DNA of 52,296 nucleotides from a virus (IMGVR_UViG_3300044639_004171:1-52296); one strand, 5' to 3'; shown: positions 16,914-25,652, numbered from the stretch's first letter. Numbers and translations: made by a program. The notes: generated by a model not told the origin, from the sequence alone.

Positions 16914-17722
16914 TAAATTTTTTTTAGAATTTTATTTATACCTTCTTTCAGAGATATTTTTGGTTTCCAATAATTTAAAATGTATGGGTCGGGTTCATTT
17001 TTTTTATTTTTCTGTACATCATCAGTTTCTGTAGAAGCTAATATTTCACAAGGTATATATTCTCGAATTATTTCAGCAACTTCTAAGATTGAATTCCATT
17101 CAAAACTAGTAATGTGAAGGTTTTTATTTCTATCTATATCATTGTAATTTAAAGATAATATTTCTAAAGCATTAGAACAGTCTTCAGCATGTAAAAATTG
17201 TCTCAACTCGGAACCGTCAGTCAACATTTCTATTTTTCCTTGTTTAGCTTTGAGAATAAAATCGGTTATTACATGTGATTTTTCCAAATCATGTTCAGGT
17301 CCGTATACATTCCAAAATTTTACAGTAAGACCATTTAAAGCTGTGGCGCAAATTTCACCCATAGATTTCAAAAGTCCATATGGCGAATAGGACATGTTTG
17401 CCATTTGTGAGGAGGCAAAAATAAAAGGTTTATTGAATTTTTTGATTGATTTGAATGTATGAAGAGTTAGTGCTAAATTGTTTTCAACAAATTCATATGT
17501 GTGTTGATACTTTTTTAAGTATCTTGAACCACCTACATCAAAGGCCAAAAACATCACGAAGTCGACATCTTTCATTATTGTATCAAGAACATCAGGAATT
17601 CTGAGGTCTTGTTTAGGGTCTTTGATGATGTCAAACTCGACCACCTCATGACCTTTATTTTTAAGATATTGACATAATTCTAATCCTATTTGTCCTTCGG
17701 AACCTAAAACCAAATATTTCAT
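16913..17722 (-). CDS. NAD-dependent epimerase/dehydratase (extended SDR)
   Basis: A 269-residue SDR with the dinucleotide motif GSEGQIG at residues 7-13, 'FIFASSQMANMSYSPYGLLK' supplying the Ser and the YxxxK catalytic pair, and 'VKFWNVYGPEHD' typical of sugar-nucleotide epimerases. The family acts on nucleotide-linked hexoses; the exact reaction is unknown. One option to test is a 3,5-epimerase/4-reductase-type step acting with the GME. The first glycine motif (GxxGxxG) is intact. It is 3 bp from the upstream methyltransferase gene. Confidence 0.75.
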   Translation of the reverse strand: MKYLVLGSEGQIGLELCQYLKNKGHEVVEFDIIKDPKQDLRIPDVLDTIMKDVDFVMFLAFDVGGSRYLKKYQHTYEFVENNLALTLHTFKSIKKFNKPFIFASSQMANMSYSPYGLLKSMGEICATALNGLTVKFWNVYGPEHDLEKSHVITDFILKAKQGKIEMLTDGSELRQFLHAEDCSNALEILSLNYNDIDRNKNLHITSFEWNSILEVAEIIREYIPCEILASTETDDVQKNKKNEPDPYILNYWKPKISLKEGINKILKKI

Positions 17723-17725
17723 AAT

Positions 17726-18343
17726 TTATCTTTGAACAAAAATTCCACCCATAGAACCTCCATGGGTAATTTCAAATTTATAGTTGTATTTAATTATCCA
17801 TTCAGTAAACGCTAATCTTTCATGTTCGTCAAAATCTTTGTTTCCTCCATGCCAATCATCAAATCTGATATATAATTTATTCCAATCACACTTTGTTACA
17901 AACTCTAAAGCTGACACCGTTGGTTCGTAAATGTCAACATCTATGTTGACTAAACTTATTTTCGAAATTTCGTAGTCTGATGGTTTAGTCAGTTTATGAA
18001 CATCACTGACAATCATTTTTACATTTTTGTATGGTGATAGTTTTTTTAAGGCCTCTTCCTTATTTTTTGGAATTCTATTGTTGTTAGCAAAAAGAGGATT
18101 TGATAAACTGAACATCCCTTCGGACCAATCTGCTGTTTCAGGTAAGGTTTTGTTAGATTTTTCTAAACCCTCAAAATGGTCTACTGTGAATATTGTCTTA
18201 TTCGGAAACGATTGAGAAAGTAAAATTGCTGATTCACAACTGAAGGTACCGAACTCCAATACGTCCCCTTGTGTTTCAAATTTTTTTACAAAACTAGATA
18301 AATCGCTTAAAGAGCAGGATTGTTTGTTTGGACTGGTGTTCAT
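17726..18343 (-). CDS. TylF-like SAM O-methyltransferase
   Basis: The motifs VLEFGTFSCESAILLSQSF (SAM site), 'TVDHFEGL', 'SLVNIDVDIYEPT' and 'YIRFDDWHGG' are those of macrocin O-methyltransferase (TylF) relatives, which methylate sugar hydroxyls with a metal bound by Asp residues. The protein has 205 residues with all expected motifs. It overlaps the GT10-like gene upstream by 4 bp. The context supports methylation of a transferred deoxysugar or L-galactose-type residue. Confidence 0.75.
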   Translation of the reverse strand: MNTSPNKQSCSLSDLSSFVKKFETQGDVLEFGTFSCESAILLSQSFPNKTIFTVDHFEGLEKSNKTLPETADWSEGMFSLSNPLFANNNRIPKNKEEALKKLSPYKNVKMIVSDVHKLTKPSDYEISKISLVNIDVDIYEPTVSALEFVTKCDWNKLYIRFDDWHGGNKDFDEHERLAFTEWIIKYNYKFEITHGGSMGGIFVQR

Positions 18344-19173
18344 AGATTTTTAAGATAATTTTCGTAAATATAATCCTCAGCAATTTGAAGAGACATAGCA
18401 GCTTCAAAATTTTTTTGAATGTGAGGCATCATCGAATCATACTTTTCTCTTGACAGAGAAGACAATGTTGGGTCATCCTCCAAAAATATAACTCCTCTTG
18501 GGTCAAAGTATTTTTCAACCACTTTTCTGGACCCCCAATAAACAGGAACTGTTCCCACAGCGAAACAATCGGTTAATTTTTCTGTGAAATAAGTGTCTGA
18601 GTTATCGTTTTCTATTGCCACTGAGAACATATAGTCAACTAAACCATCCTCTTTGTTATTCAACTGATGAGGTCTTCCTGTACCAAATAGGTCAACTTTA
18701 TCTTTTAATTTTTCAACCCAATTCAATCTGTTTTGGTGACCTCTTAACCATCCTTTTGTGGAGGATATCATTGAAACCAATTTGGTTTTTTCATGAATTT
18801 TTCTATTACGTTCCCAAATCCAAGGTACTGCGTTTGAAATTGTATAAGTGAAAGGGGCTCCGAGCTCTATCAAACTATCCACACAAGTGAAAATATACTT
18901 GTAATGTTCCTTCACCATGGGCAAATTCTCTAATAGAAATTTAATAGTTCCTTCATTCATTTGAGGTGATTCTAACAACCATCCAATTTTCTCTCTTGAT
19001 GGGTCATTAAATCCCCAATCTTTGATGTAGTTATCCACATATACTGAAATCTTATATGGGTCTTGGGTGTCTCTTGACAACCATTTTAACGTTTTGGGAT
19101 TATTTCTAGCTGAAGAACAATCGTAGTCCCCCCACCAATCTGATACTTTTCTAATTTTAGGTAATTCGCTCAT
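18340..19173 (-). CDS. GT10-like (alpha-1,3-fucosyltransferase family) glycosyltransferase
   Basis: The C-terminal half carries the GT10 donor-binding signature: YMFSVAIENDNSDTYFTEKL followed by 'TDCFAVGTVPVYWGS' (residues about 181-215) and 'FDPRGVIFL'. GT10 enzymes transfer L-fucose from GDP-fucose, and some accept GDP-L-galactose. The 277-residue protein has no membrane anchor. It lies next to a GT11-type gene (3 bp gap) and a methyltransferase (4-bp overlap), and shares the cassette with a GDP-mannose epimerase that could supply the donor. Confidence 0.75.
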   Translation of the reverse strand: MSELPKIRKVSDWWGDYDCSSARNNPKTLKWLSRDTQDPYKISVYVDNYIKDWGFNDPSREKIGWLLESPQMNEGTIKFLLENLPMVKEHYKYIFTCVDSLIELGAPFTYTISNAVPWIWERNRKIHEKTKLVSMISSTKGWLRGHQNRLNWVEKLKDKVDLFGTGRPHQLNNKEDGLVDYMFSVAIENDNSDTYFTEKLTDCFAVGTVPVYWGSRKVVEKYFDPRGVIFLEDDPTLSSLSREKYDSMMPHIQKNFEAAMSLQIAEDYIYENYLKNL

Positions 19174-19176
19174 AAT

Positions 19177-19995
19177 TTAATTTTTTGGTTTCAGTTCACC
19201 GTTTATATATTCTACTTCTATTTTATTCCAATCAGGTTGAAACATATCCATGTAGTTTTGTGGTCCACTTGGTCCAAACCATACAGATGGAACAAAAACT
19301 TTTTTATTTGGATTTTGGTTTAGCAAAGCCGCCCACCAAGAAAATGTAGAATTGGAAATGATATTTGATTTACAAAGTGACATTATCCACATATCGATGT
19401 AATCTTCCTCATTTATAAGTGTCACATTATCACTCTTGAAATTTTCTAATAACCAGTTTTTATCATCTCCGAAAAGAAATAGATGGTCGTAATTTCCGAT
19501 AATGGTAAGTGCTTTGTCAATATATTCTTTGGAAACACTGGGATGAATGTGGGGGTTTTGTTTATAATCACCAAATCTCACGTGTATTGAAACTGTGTTT
19601 TCTTGATTAAGTTGAGGATACTTCTCCTTAATTTGTTTGATGAATTCTTCCGTTGGTCCAAAATATTCAATAATGTTTTTGTCGAATCCCAAAAAGTTTT
19701 TTCCGCTTTGGAAGTATCCTTCAAACACAGTGTTGCCTTCTACAGGATTCACATCAGAAAATTCCCATGGACCTTCGTGAACTTTTGTAAATCCATCTAA
19801 ACTATCTATAAATTTAAGTTTTCTGAATACGTTGTCTCGATAGTTCGAAGCGTCTCTACCTTGCATGGGTGTCCACGATTTGGGTAAAAAAACTGCCTCT
19901 CTATGATGTTTCCAAGCTTGACAAAGGGCGTGAGCGGCTTGGAACATTTGATTTCCAAGTCCACCCATCAGATTACAAGAAATTAAATTATTCAT
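19177..19995 (-). CDS. GT11 alpha-1,2-fucosyltransferase-like glycosyltransferase
   Basis: The start ATG at 19995 (MNNLISCNLMGGLGNQMFQ) overlaps the stop of the preceding gene as ATGA; a longer frame is less likely. The GT11 hallmarks are all visible: GGLGNQMF at residues 11-18, SIHVRFGDY around residues 136-144 (the HxRRGDY motif, with Phe in place of the second Arg) and NSTFSWWAALL. Family members transfer L-fucose in alpha-1,2 linkage from GDP-fucose. The protein has 272 residues and is complete. It sits beside a GT10-like gene; the donor might be GDP-fucose from the host or GDP-L-galactose made by the GME. Confidence 0.85.
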   Translation of the reverse strand: MNNLISCNLMGGLGNQMFQAAHALCQAWKHHREAVFLPKSWTPMQGRDASNYRDNVFRKLKFIDSLDGFTKVHEGPWEFSDVNPVEGNTVFEGYFQSGKNFLGFDKNIIEYFGPTEEFIKQIKEKYPQLNQENTVSIHVRFGDYKQNPHIHPSVSKEYIDKALTIIGNYDHLFLFGDDKNWLLENFKSDNVTLINEEDYIDMWIMSLCKSNIISNSTFSWWAALLNQNPNKKVFVPSVWFGPSGPQNYMDMFQPDWNKIEVEYINGELKPKN

Positions 19996-20618
19996 TTTTG
20001 AAATGTTGTGTTTTCCCAAGATTCCCAAACAAATGGATATTCCCATTTAAGTTTGAAACCAATTTGAGTTAATCCCTCTTGAATTTTTTTATGTCTCTCT
20101 TCATAGTTTTCACCCATTCTGTGGTACTGAACTTGAATATAGTTGAACTTTTGTAAAATACCTGACTTAATCCATTCTTCCATAAGAGGGTACTCCTCCC
20201 CCTCGATATTAACCTGCATCAAATCTACCTTATCAATATTGTGTTTATCCAAATAATATTCTAAGGTGTGACATTTAACGGTTTGAAGGTTATTAGAATT
20301 CAAATAAGCGGATGTCGCATCACCATCAACCGCAAAAGACAACTCTTTTTCTTCTGTGGAAATACCAGCATTTTCAGTTTTGATTTTGTCTCTATTGTTT
20401 TTGAGGTAATAATCAAATTCTACAATCATTTTGTCGTAAAATTCTTTTATTGGTTCAATGACCAAAACATTACAATTGAATTTAGTTGAAACTCTTTTAG
20501 TCCAAAGACCGTGAAAACCACCAAGTTCAATGACTTGAGAATTTTCATTTAAGGGATAATCTAATACGAGAATATCGTCTCCTTTATCTGCTCTCCATTT
20601 TGCGTGTATTTCTGACAT
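19992..20618 (-). CDS. FkbM-family methyltransferase
   Basis: Visible are 'SQVIELGGFHGLWTKRV' (SAM-binding), 'NVLVIEPIKEFYDKM' and 'VDLMQVNIEGEEYPLMEEW', the FkbM pattern of an acidic residue after strand 2 and the N/D-IEGEE motif. The family O-methylates sugars or polyketides. It has 208 residues, is complete, and is coupled to the GT11 gene by a 4-bp overlap. It is one of four methyltransferases in the cassette. Confidence 0.75.
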   Translation of the reverse strand: MSEIHAKWRADKGDDILVLDYPLNENSQVIELGGFHGLWTKRVSTKFNCNVLVIEPIKEFYDKMIVEFDYYLKNNRDKIKTENAGISTEEKELSFAVDGDATSAYLNSNNLQTVKCHTLEYYLDKHNIDKVDLMQVNIEGEEYPLMEEWIKSGILQKFNYIQVQYHRMGENYEERHKKIQEGLTQIGFKLKWEYPFVWESWENTTFQK

Positions 20619-20621
20619 TAA

Positions 20622-21332
20622 TTATAATTTTTTATAAGGTGTTTTATTTCTGATTTTATTTGTTGTCTTCATGACATTTGCCATATTAACTTTATGGTCA
20701 TTAATCGGATTAGATTCGTTGTAAATGTATAAAATATCTGTCAAAAATCTATAATGTTCCTCTCCTGACATTTCAAACATAGGAAACATAAATGCCAAGT
20801 CGCCGGCAACACTCCAAAAATTACCATCTTCATCTTTCAAATCAGAATCTTCAATTTTCTTCCACAGCCATGATTTCCATGTTCTCATATGTGAAAGAGT
20901 AAATGTTTGTTTTCTAACATCTGAAAATTGTTGTGGTGGTTTGGCAAATCCTGGCCTACCATCGTGATACCTGAAGGAACCACTTGTCATCCAAATTTCG
21001 GAGTCTTTATAAGTTTCATTTATTGAATCAAAAACATTTGAGTTTGGTAGCCAATCGTCACCGTCAACTTCTATACAAATTTCATCATCAGGTATGTTTA
21101 ATCCTCTTATAATTTGGTCGTAATTTCCAGGTTGAAACTTTTTTGTATTGTTTTCAACTAAAATAAATCTTTTGTCATTATAGATTGTCTTCTTTATTAC
21201 TTCTCGGGTAAAATCAGTTGATAAATCATCTGTTATATAACATGTAAAATTTTTGTGTGTTTGTCCCATAATACTGAACAAACATCTTTCGATAAAAGTT
21301 TGACAATTGTATGTGGTTGTCAGTATAATCAT
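20622..21332 (-). CDS. Glycosyltransferase family 2 (GT-A)
   Basis: The 236-residue protein opens MIILTTTYNCQTFIERCLFS and has 'CYITDDLSTDFTREVI', then 'EICIEVDGDDWLPN', the DXD motif of GT2 enzymes. It transfers a sugar from a nucleotide donor, probably in inverting fashion as is usual for GT2. No membrane segment is present. It overlaps the two-domain glycosyltransferase gene upstream by 4 bp. Confidence 0.85.
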   Translation of the reverse strand: MIILTTTYNCQTFIERCLFSIMGQTHKNFTCYITDDLSTDFTREVIKKTIYNDKRFILVENNTKKFQPGNYDQIIRGLNIPDDEICIEVDGDDWLPNSNVFDSINETYKDSEIWMTSGSFRYHDGRPGFAKPPQQFSDVRKQTFTLSHMRTWKSWLWKKIEDSDLKDEDGNFWSVAGDLAFMFPMFEMSGEEHYRFLTDILYIYNESNPINDHKVNMANVMKTTNKIRNKTPYKKL

Positions 21333-22960
21333 GAAATAATTTTTATATATTCTTCTTTGATTTGTTTAGCCACGTTTGTAGTAAAATATTTTTCGATATC
21401 AGAAGGTGGGTCAAATTTTTCTTTTGAAGTTATCACACCCAAGGAATCTACCTTATAAATCCAACCTGGTTTACCCGACAACCAACCTTCAATAGTTGTT
21501 CTTCCAAGTTGTATCCCTGCTGTTTCTGAACAACCTTTCAAATACTTTTCAATATTCCAAGTTGCTGGAAAATATTTAACATTTGATTCTCTTTGTAATG
21601 CGTCTAAAAAGTTACCTTTGTTTTCTCCAACAATCCACAATTCTTTACCTATTTTTTGTGTGTATTCAATTAGGTCCATTAAAGTTTCTCTTCTGAGATA
21701 ATCCAAAGTTCCAACAAATAGAACATAACCTGATTCATCTAACTCAGATTTTGTGAATTTTGACTCATCGATTGGATTATAAATTATTTCAATATCATTT
21801 TCTGAAATTTGAAATTTTGTAATAAGATAATCTTTTATCTCGGGTCTTATTGCAATATATTTTTTTATTGATGGATGTATCATCGGATTTTCTAATTCGA
21901 TTATTTCCGAATGGATTGAACAAATTTTATCAATTTCGGGATAAAAATTTAAAATTCTTTCAGCAACAGGTTTGTGTTGGATGTGAATTATATCAAAGTT
22001 TACTTCCGAAACCCTATACATCATGTTCACTTGAGAAACTTTATATCCATTCCCGTCGTCGAACCCCCATTTACCATCTCCTAATTTGAAACCAGGGGCT
22101 TGTTCAAACGATAAACATTTGATTCCATTCTTCCTTGCTAAATCCGTAAGTGGTCCACCGATTTGTGACATTACAGTCACTTCACAATTCAATTTTTTAA
22201 GACCTCTGGCCAATTCATAAACATACAACTCAGAACCAGTGAAAGTTCTAAAATTTAAACAACTTAGAAGAACATTTATTTTATCTTTCTCTCTATCAAA
22301 CAAAATTTTTTGAGGAAGATTTGAAGAATATTTTTGTATGAATAATTGCCGATTAGATTCCCATTTCTCATTTGTCATACCGATAGATTGATGAGTGATT
22401 CTAATGTTAGTGATTACCCCAACTTTAACTCCTTCTAAATAATTTTCAAAACAAAATGGAATATCGTAAAAATGAAACCCTTTGAAATCTTCATTAAAGT
22501 TTTTTCTTATTCTTTTTTTGTGAATTGCTATGAATAGTCCATCTACAACAACAACAGGTTTTATATCGTTACCAAATGGTTCTGAGTACTTAGATTCCCA
22601 TTTTTTTGTTCCTTGTTGATGGTTTACTATTCCATACATTTTTCTTCTGTTTTGCCACCACTGTCCACTTTCAGGCATATGAGTTGTGCCCGCAACACCA
22701 AGAATACCGAAGTCTGAATTGTTAAAATGATTGATTAATTTAGGATACCATGCAGAAGTATCAAATGTTATATCGTCATGACAAAGAACTACAATATCCG
22801 TAGTTGCCTCTCTCAAAATTTCATTGTAGATTTCTGAGAGAGATTTTTCTCCATTGTTTACTTTCTCTATAACGAGATTTTTTTTAAAACCAGAGCTTTT
22901 GATAAAATATTCTTTGAGCTTTGGATTAGATTCTCTAGTTGAATATCCTATTGTAATCAT
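21329..22960 (-). CDS. Two-domain glycosyltransferase: GT-A N-terminus fused to GT-B (GT4) C-terminus
   Basis: Residues 1-215 are GT-A-like: MITIGYSTRESNPKLKEYF, 'TTDIVVLCHDDITFD' with the acidic motif, 'VDGLFIAIHKKRI' and 'FHFYDIPFCFENYLEGVKVG'. Residues about 230-543 are a GT4-type GT-B domain starting 'INVLLSCLNFRTFTGSELYV', with 'VLFVGTLDYLRRETL' and 'GIQLGRTTIEGWLSGKPGW'. The 543 residues are therefore two enzymes in one chain, able in principle to add two successive sugars. The frame is uninterrupted, so the fusion is not an obvious assembly error. Flanking genes overlap by 1 and 4 bp. Confidence 0.8.
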   Translation of the reverse strand: MITIGYSTRESNPKLKEYFIKSSGFKKNLVIEKVNNGEKSLSEIYNEILREATTDIVVLCHDDITFDTSAWYPKLINHFNNSDFGILGVAGTTHMPESGQWWQNRRKMYGIVNHQQGTKKWESKYSEPFGNDIKPVVVVDGLFIAIHKKRIRKNFNEDFKGFHFYDIPFCFENYLEGVKVGVITNIRITHQSIGMTNEKWESNRQLFIQKYSSNLPQKILFDREKDKINVLLSCLNFRTFTGSELYVYELARGLKKLNCEVTVMSQIGGPLTDLARKNGIKCLSFEQAPGFKLGDGKWGFDDGNGYKVSQVNMMYRVSEVNFDIIHIQHKPVAERILNFYPEIDKICSIHSEIIELENPMIHPSIKKYIAIRPEIKDYLITKFQISENDIEIIYNPIDESKFTKSELDESGYVLFVGTLDYLRRETLMDLIEYTQKIGKELWIVGENKGNFLDALQRESNVKYFPATWNIEKYLKGCSETAGIQLGRTTIEGWLSGKPGWIYKVDSLGVITSKEKFDPPSDIEKYFTTNVAKQIKEEYIKIIS

Positions 22961-23130
22961 TATTCTAATCTTTTTTTCTTAGATTCTTTAATTATTTCAT
23001 GTATGGTCTTACTGGGTTCTTTTTTTGCTAATGATATACAATCTATAATAAATTCTGCAAGTACATTCTTTTTTTCTAATTTTTTTATTAGTCCGATAAG
23101 AGTGTCTAAGTTTTCATAGTATTTTCCCAT
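22960..23130 (-). CDS. Small hypothetical protein (56 aa)
   Basis: I chose ATG 23130 (MGKYYENLDTLIGLIKKLEK), 10 bp after the dUTPase stop; a longer frame would overlap dut by 68 bp. The protein is helical and Lys-rich, ending IIKESKKKRLE. The stop shares a base with the next start. No function can be assigned. Confidence 0.5.
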   Translation of the reverse strand: MGKYYENLDTLIGLIKKLEKKNVLAEFIIDCISLAKKEPSKTIHEIIKESKKKRLE

Positions 23131-23140
23131 ACAAAAAGTT

Positions 23141-23746
23141 TTAAATACCAGTACTTCCGAATCCGTTATCACCACGGTCAGTTTCTTCAAAAGTGTCAAC
23201 TTCCTCAATTTTTACGAAAAGACCATTTACCACAGGACAAAGTACGGCTTGGGCAACTTTCATATTTTTTTTAATTGTGAAAGATGAAGGATTGGTGTTA
23301 AAAATAGGAACTTTTATTTCCCCCGAATATCCTTGGTCTACGGTACCTGGTGAATTCAGAACCATGATTCCTTGATTGATAGCCAATCCACTTTTTGTTC
23401 TGATTTGGATTTCATATCCCTCAGAAAATTGGAAACTTAAACCTGTGGGAATTAAAGCTCTTCCTAAGGCAGGAATTACTATTTCCTCTGTGGAGTATAA
23501 GTCAAAACCAGAATCTGAAGGGTAATTGTATGATGGTAAAATTGCGTCAGAGTTTATCTTTTTAACCTTTAAAAGTTTTGTTTTTGATTCTTTTATAAAT
23601 TCTTGACTCAGGTCATCAAATGACATCGAGACTAGAGAATCTAACTCGTCTTCGGATTGAGCGTCCATCGATTTAGAGTTTGCTTCTGATGTTAGTTTTT
23701 CTAATAACTGCAAAAGTTCAGAAAATTCTTTGTTATCCTCACTCAT
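23141..23746 (-). CDS. dut: dUTP diphosphatase with N-terminal extension
   Basis: All five trimeric-dUTPase motifs are present: PSDSGFDLY (76-84), RTKSG (116-120), GTVDQGYSGEI (134-144), the KKNMKVAQAV region, and the C-terminal P-loop-like RGDNGFGSTG (191-200). The enzyme hydrolyses dUTP to dUMP, keeping uracil out of phage DNA and feeding thymidylate synthesis. About 60 acidic, helical residues precede the core, an extension not needed for catalysis, perhaps for partner binding. It is coupled by a 4-bp overlap to an exonuclease gene, and both lie unusually inside the glycan cassette. Confidence 0.95.
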   Translation of the reverse strand: MSEDNKEFSELLQLLEKLTSEANSKSMDAQSEDELDSLVSMSFDDLSQEFIKESKTKLLKVKKINSDAILPSYNYPSDSGFDLYSTEEIVIPALGRALIPTGLSFQFSEGYEIQIRTKSGLAINQGIMVLNSPGTVDQGYSGEIKVPIFNTNPSSFTIKKNMKVAQAVLCPVVNGLFVKIEEVDTFEETDRGDNGFGSTGI

Positions 23747-24444
23747 TTTAATTGATTTAATTTTTTTATAACGTTTATCAAAGATAAAACATCCGCTTCA
23801 CAATAATTTTTTATACCGTCGTAATCTTTCTTTATCCAAAAGGCTTCATGAACTTTATTACCTGTAACCTCCATAGTTTTAGGTGAGGGTACTCCTAAAC
23901 AAACACACATCAATTCTAATGATGCAATTGAGCCATACCCTCCGTATTGCCAAACTTCTTTGGTGTCAAGAGCTTTAATTTCCCATGGCTTAGTGTCGTG
24001 ACCTGGTAGAATTTTCGGAGGTAAAATTCCATTTATTATCATCCTTTTAGCTAATACAGGAATGTCAAACCCTTTGACATTGTGTCCACATAAATGAAAA
24101 CCGAGCTCTCCTACTTTATATAAAATTTTTTGAACTTCTAGTAATAATTTTTTTTCGTCAACATCATTATGTGATTCAATTTTTACTTCACCTTTTTTGT
24201 TTATAAATGCAACACTTACACAAACAATTCTATTAAATTCAGGCACAAGAGCAGCCCTATTGATAAACATTTCAGATATGGGTTTGTTTGCATCCTCAGG
24301 AAACCTTTTTTGAAACCAATCAAAGTAGTTTTCAAACTGAAAAGAGAGAGGTTCGTTATTTTTCTGAAGGGATTCCCAATCTTTTTCAACACCAACGGTT
24401 TCGATGTCTAAAAATAGTAATTTGTCAATAGGGGTGTTTATCAT
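23743..24444 (-). CDS. 3'-5' exonuclease, DEDDy (PolB-exonuclease-like)
   Basis: Exo I is 'LLFLDIETVG' with Asp13 and Glu15, exo II is 'HLCGHNVKGFDIPVLAKRM', and exo III is 'NYCEADVLSLINV' near the C-terminus (Tyr-x3-Asp). These are the four acidic residues and Tyr of DEDDy nucleases. At 233 residues it is a stand-alone exonuclease similar to the proofreading domain of family B polymerases. The phage polymerase at 42637 keeps its own proofreading motifs, so this enzyme probably serves repair, recombination or host DNA turnover. It overlaps both neighbours by 4 bp. Confidence 0.85.
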   Translation of the reverse strand: MINTPIDKLLFLDIETVGVEKDWESLQKNNEPLSFQFENYFDWFQKRFPEDANKPISEMFINRAALVPEFNRIVCVSVAFINKKGEVKIESHNDVDEKKLLLEVQKILYKVGELGFHLCGHNVKGFDIPVLAKRMIINGILPPKILPGHDTKPWEIKALDTKEVWQYGGYGSIASLELMCVCLGVPSPKTMEVTGNKVHEAFWIKKDYDGIKNYCEADVLSLINVIKKLNQLK

Positions 24445-25652
24445 ACAAGTGATTTATAAAATTCAGCTCTTTGTTTGGTAACAACTCTCAAGTCGTATTT
24501 ATCTTTTACAGTCTCATAAAGTCTTTCACCTAAGTCTTTTACCCAATTGGGATTTTTTTGAAGTTTTTCAATATACTTAGCCCAATCTGAGTGATTTCTG
24601 TTTTCATCTACGAGAAGTGCATTACCATCCACAAAATTACCATTTTGAAGTGAATGTACCAAATCTATTGTGTAAGGTCCTAAATTAGAGGCAATTATTG
24701 CTTTTTTATAAAAACCCGCCTCGATTACCTTTAATTGAGATTTCATCCTATTAAACATAGTATTTTTAATAGGGGCCAAGGATACGTCAAACTTTGAGTA
24801 ATTTTTTGCGTAAGACTGAACAGGTTTTGTCCAAACACGAACATATGATTCACTAGTCTCACTTGTATATTCTACTTGGGTGAAGTCTAATAAGTATTTT
24901 TTATATGTTTCTGAAACTATTGAATAATTCTGCGTGAAGATTTTTTCATAATTAGCCCAAACCGTTTCATGTGGTAAAATATTTCTTTTCTTGTGTTCAC
25001 CATTTTGAGGGTTGATTTCTGTGATAGTACCTCTTGTGTCAAATCCACAAAGTACAAATTGTAGGTTTTTGGATATAGAGGTTAGTTTACTAAACGAACC
25101 ATCCAATAATTGAATATCGTGTAAATGTGATGAGCCTCCAAGCCAACCAATTCTCAGTCTGTCTGATTCTGAAGTTTTTTCTTTGAATTGAGATTCATCG
25201 GGATTTATTGCATTTGGAAAAACAATTACGTTCTTGTTTATTTTTTTAATTTCATCTGCAAATAGGGAAGTTGTTGTTGTTACGTATTTTGCTTCTCTAA
25301 GATTTGCAACAATTTTTTCGTTTATCTTATTAAATCTGATTATGTCGTGTATTGGATGTTCTTTGCCTGGCATCCAATAATCATCGATATCATCAATTGT
25401 GATAACATCAGTAGACTGTAATTTTTTTAACATGTCATTTGATTTCTCAAAATCAGGATTCAAACTTCTGTGAAATGCAACAATTTGATATTTTTTGAAA
25501 AATTCAATGTCCTCAATAGGTACATCGTAGATTATATCTACATGAAAATCATCAGGATAAAGATTTTGTAAAAAAATGTGAGGGTCAACAGACCTAAATT
25601 TACCAACCCCTGTACGGTCGGAAGGAATAACAAGAACATTGATTTTTGACAT
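24441..25652 (-). CDS. GT-B glycosyltransferase (GT4-like)
   Basis: The 403-residue protein has a GT-B layout. The N-terminus is INVLVIPSDRTGVGKFRSVD, the domain junction has 'VIVFPNAINPDESQF', the donor domain starts 'LRIGWLGGSSHLHD', and a 'QLKVIEAGFYKKAIIASNLGPY' segment corresponds to the conserved Glu motif. It is the first gene of the glycan cassette, preceded by a 54-bp gap, and overlaps the exonuclease gene by 4 bp. Donor and acceptor are unknown. Confidence 0.75.
   Translation of the reverse strand: MSKINVLVIPSDRTGVGKFRSVDPHIFLQNLYPDDFHVDIIYDVPIEDIEFFKKYQIVAFHRSLNPDFEKSNDMLKKLQSTDVITIDDIDDYWMPGKEHPIHDIIRFNKINEKIVANLREAKYVTTTTSLFADEIKKINKNVIVFPNAINPDESQFKEKTSESDRLRIGWLGGSSHLHDIQLLDGSFSKLTSISKNLQFVLCGFDTRGTITEINPQNGEHKKRNILPHETVWANYEKIFTQNYSIVSETYKKYLLDFTQVEYTSETSESYVRVWTKPVQSYAKNYSKFDVSLAPIKNTMFNRMKSQLKVIEAGFYKKAIIASNLGPYTIDLVHSLQNGNFVDGNALLVDENRNHSDWAKYIEKLQKNPNWVKDLGERLYETVKDKYDLRVVTKQRAEFYKSLV

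Noticed and set aside
19996-20046. Longer N-terminus for the GT11 gene
   Set aside because: The ATG at 19995 overlaps the preceding stop as ATGA and directly precedes the GGLGNQMF motif.
23131-23208. Longer version of the 56-residue gene after dut
   Set aside because: It would overlap dut by 68 bp, out of line with the 1-8 bp overlaps of neighbours.
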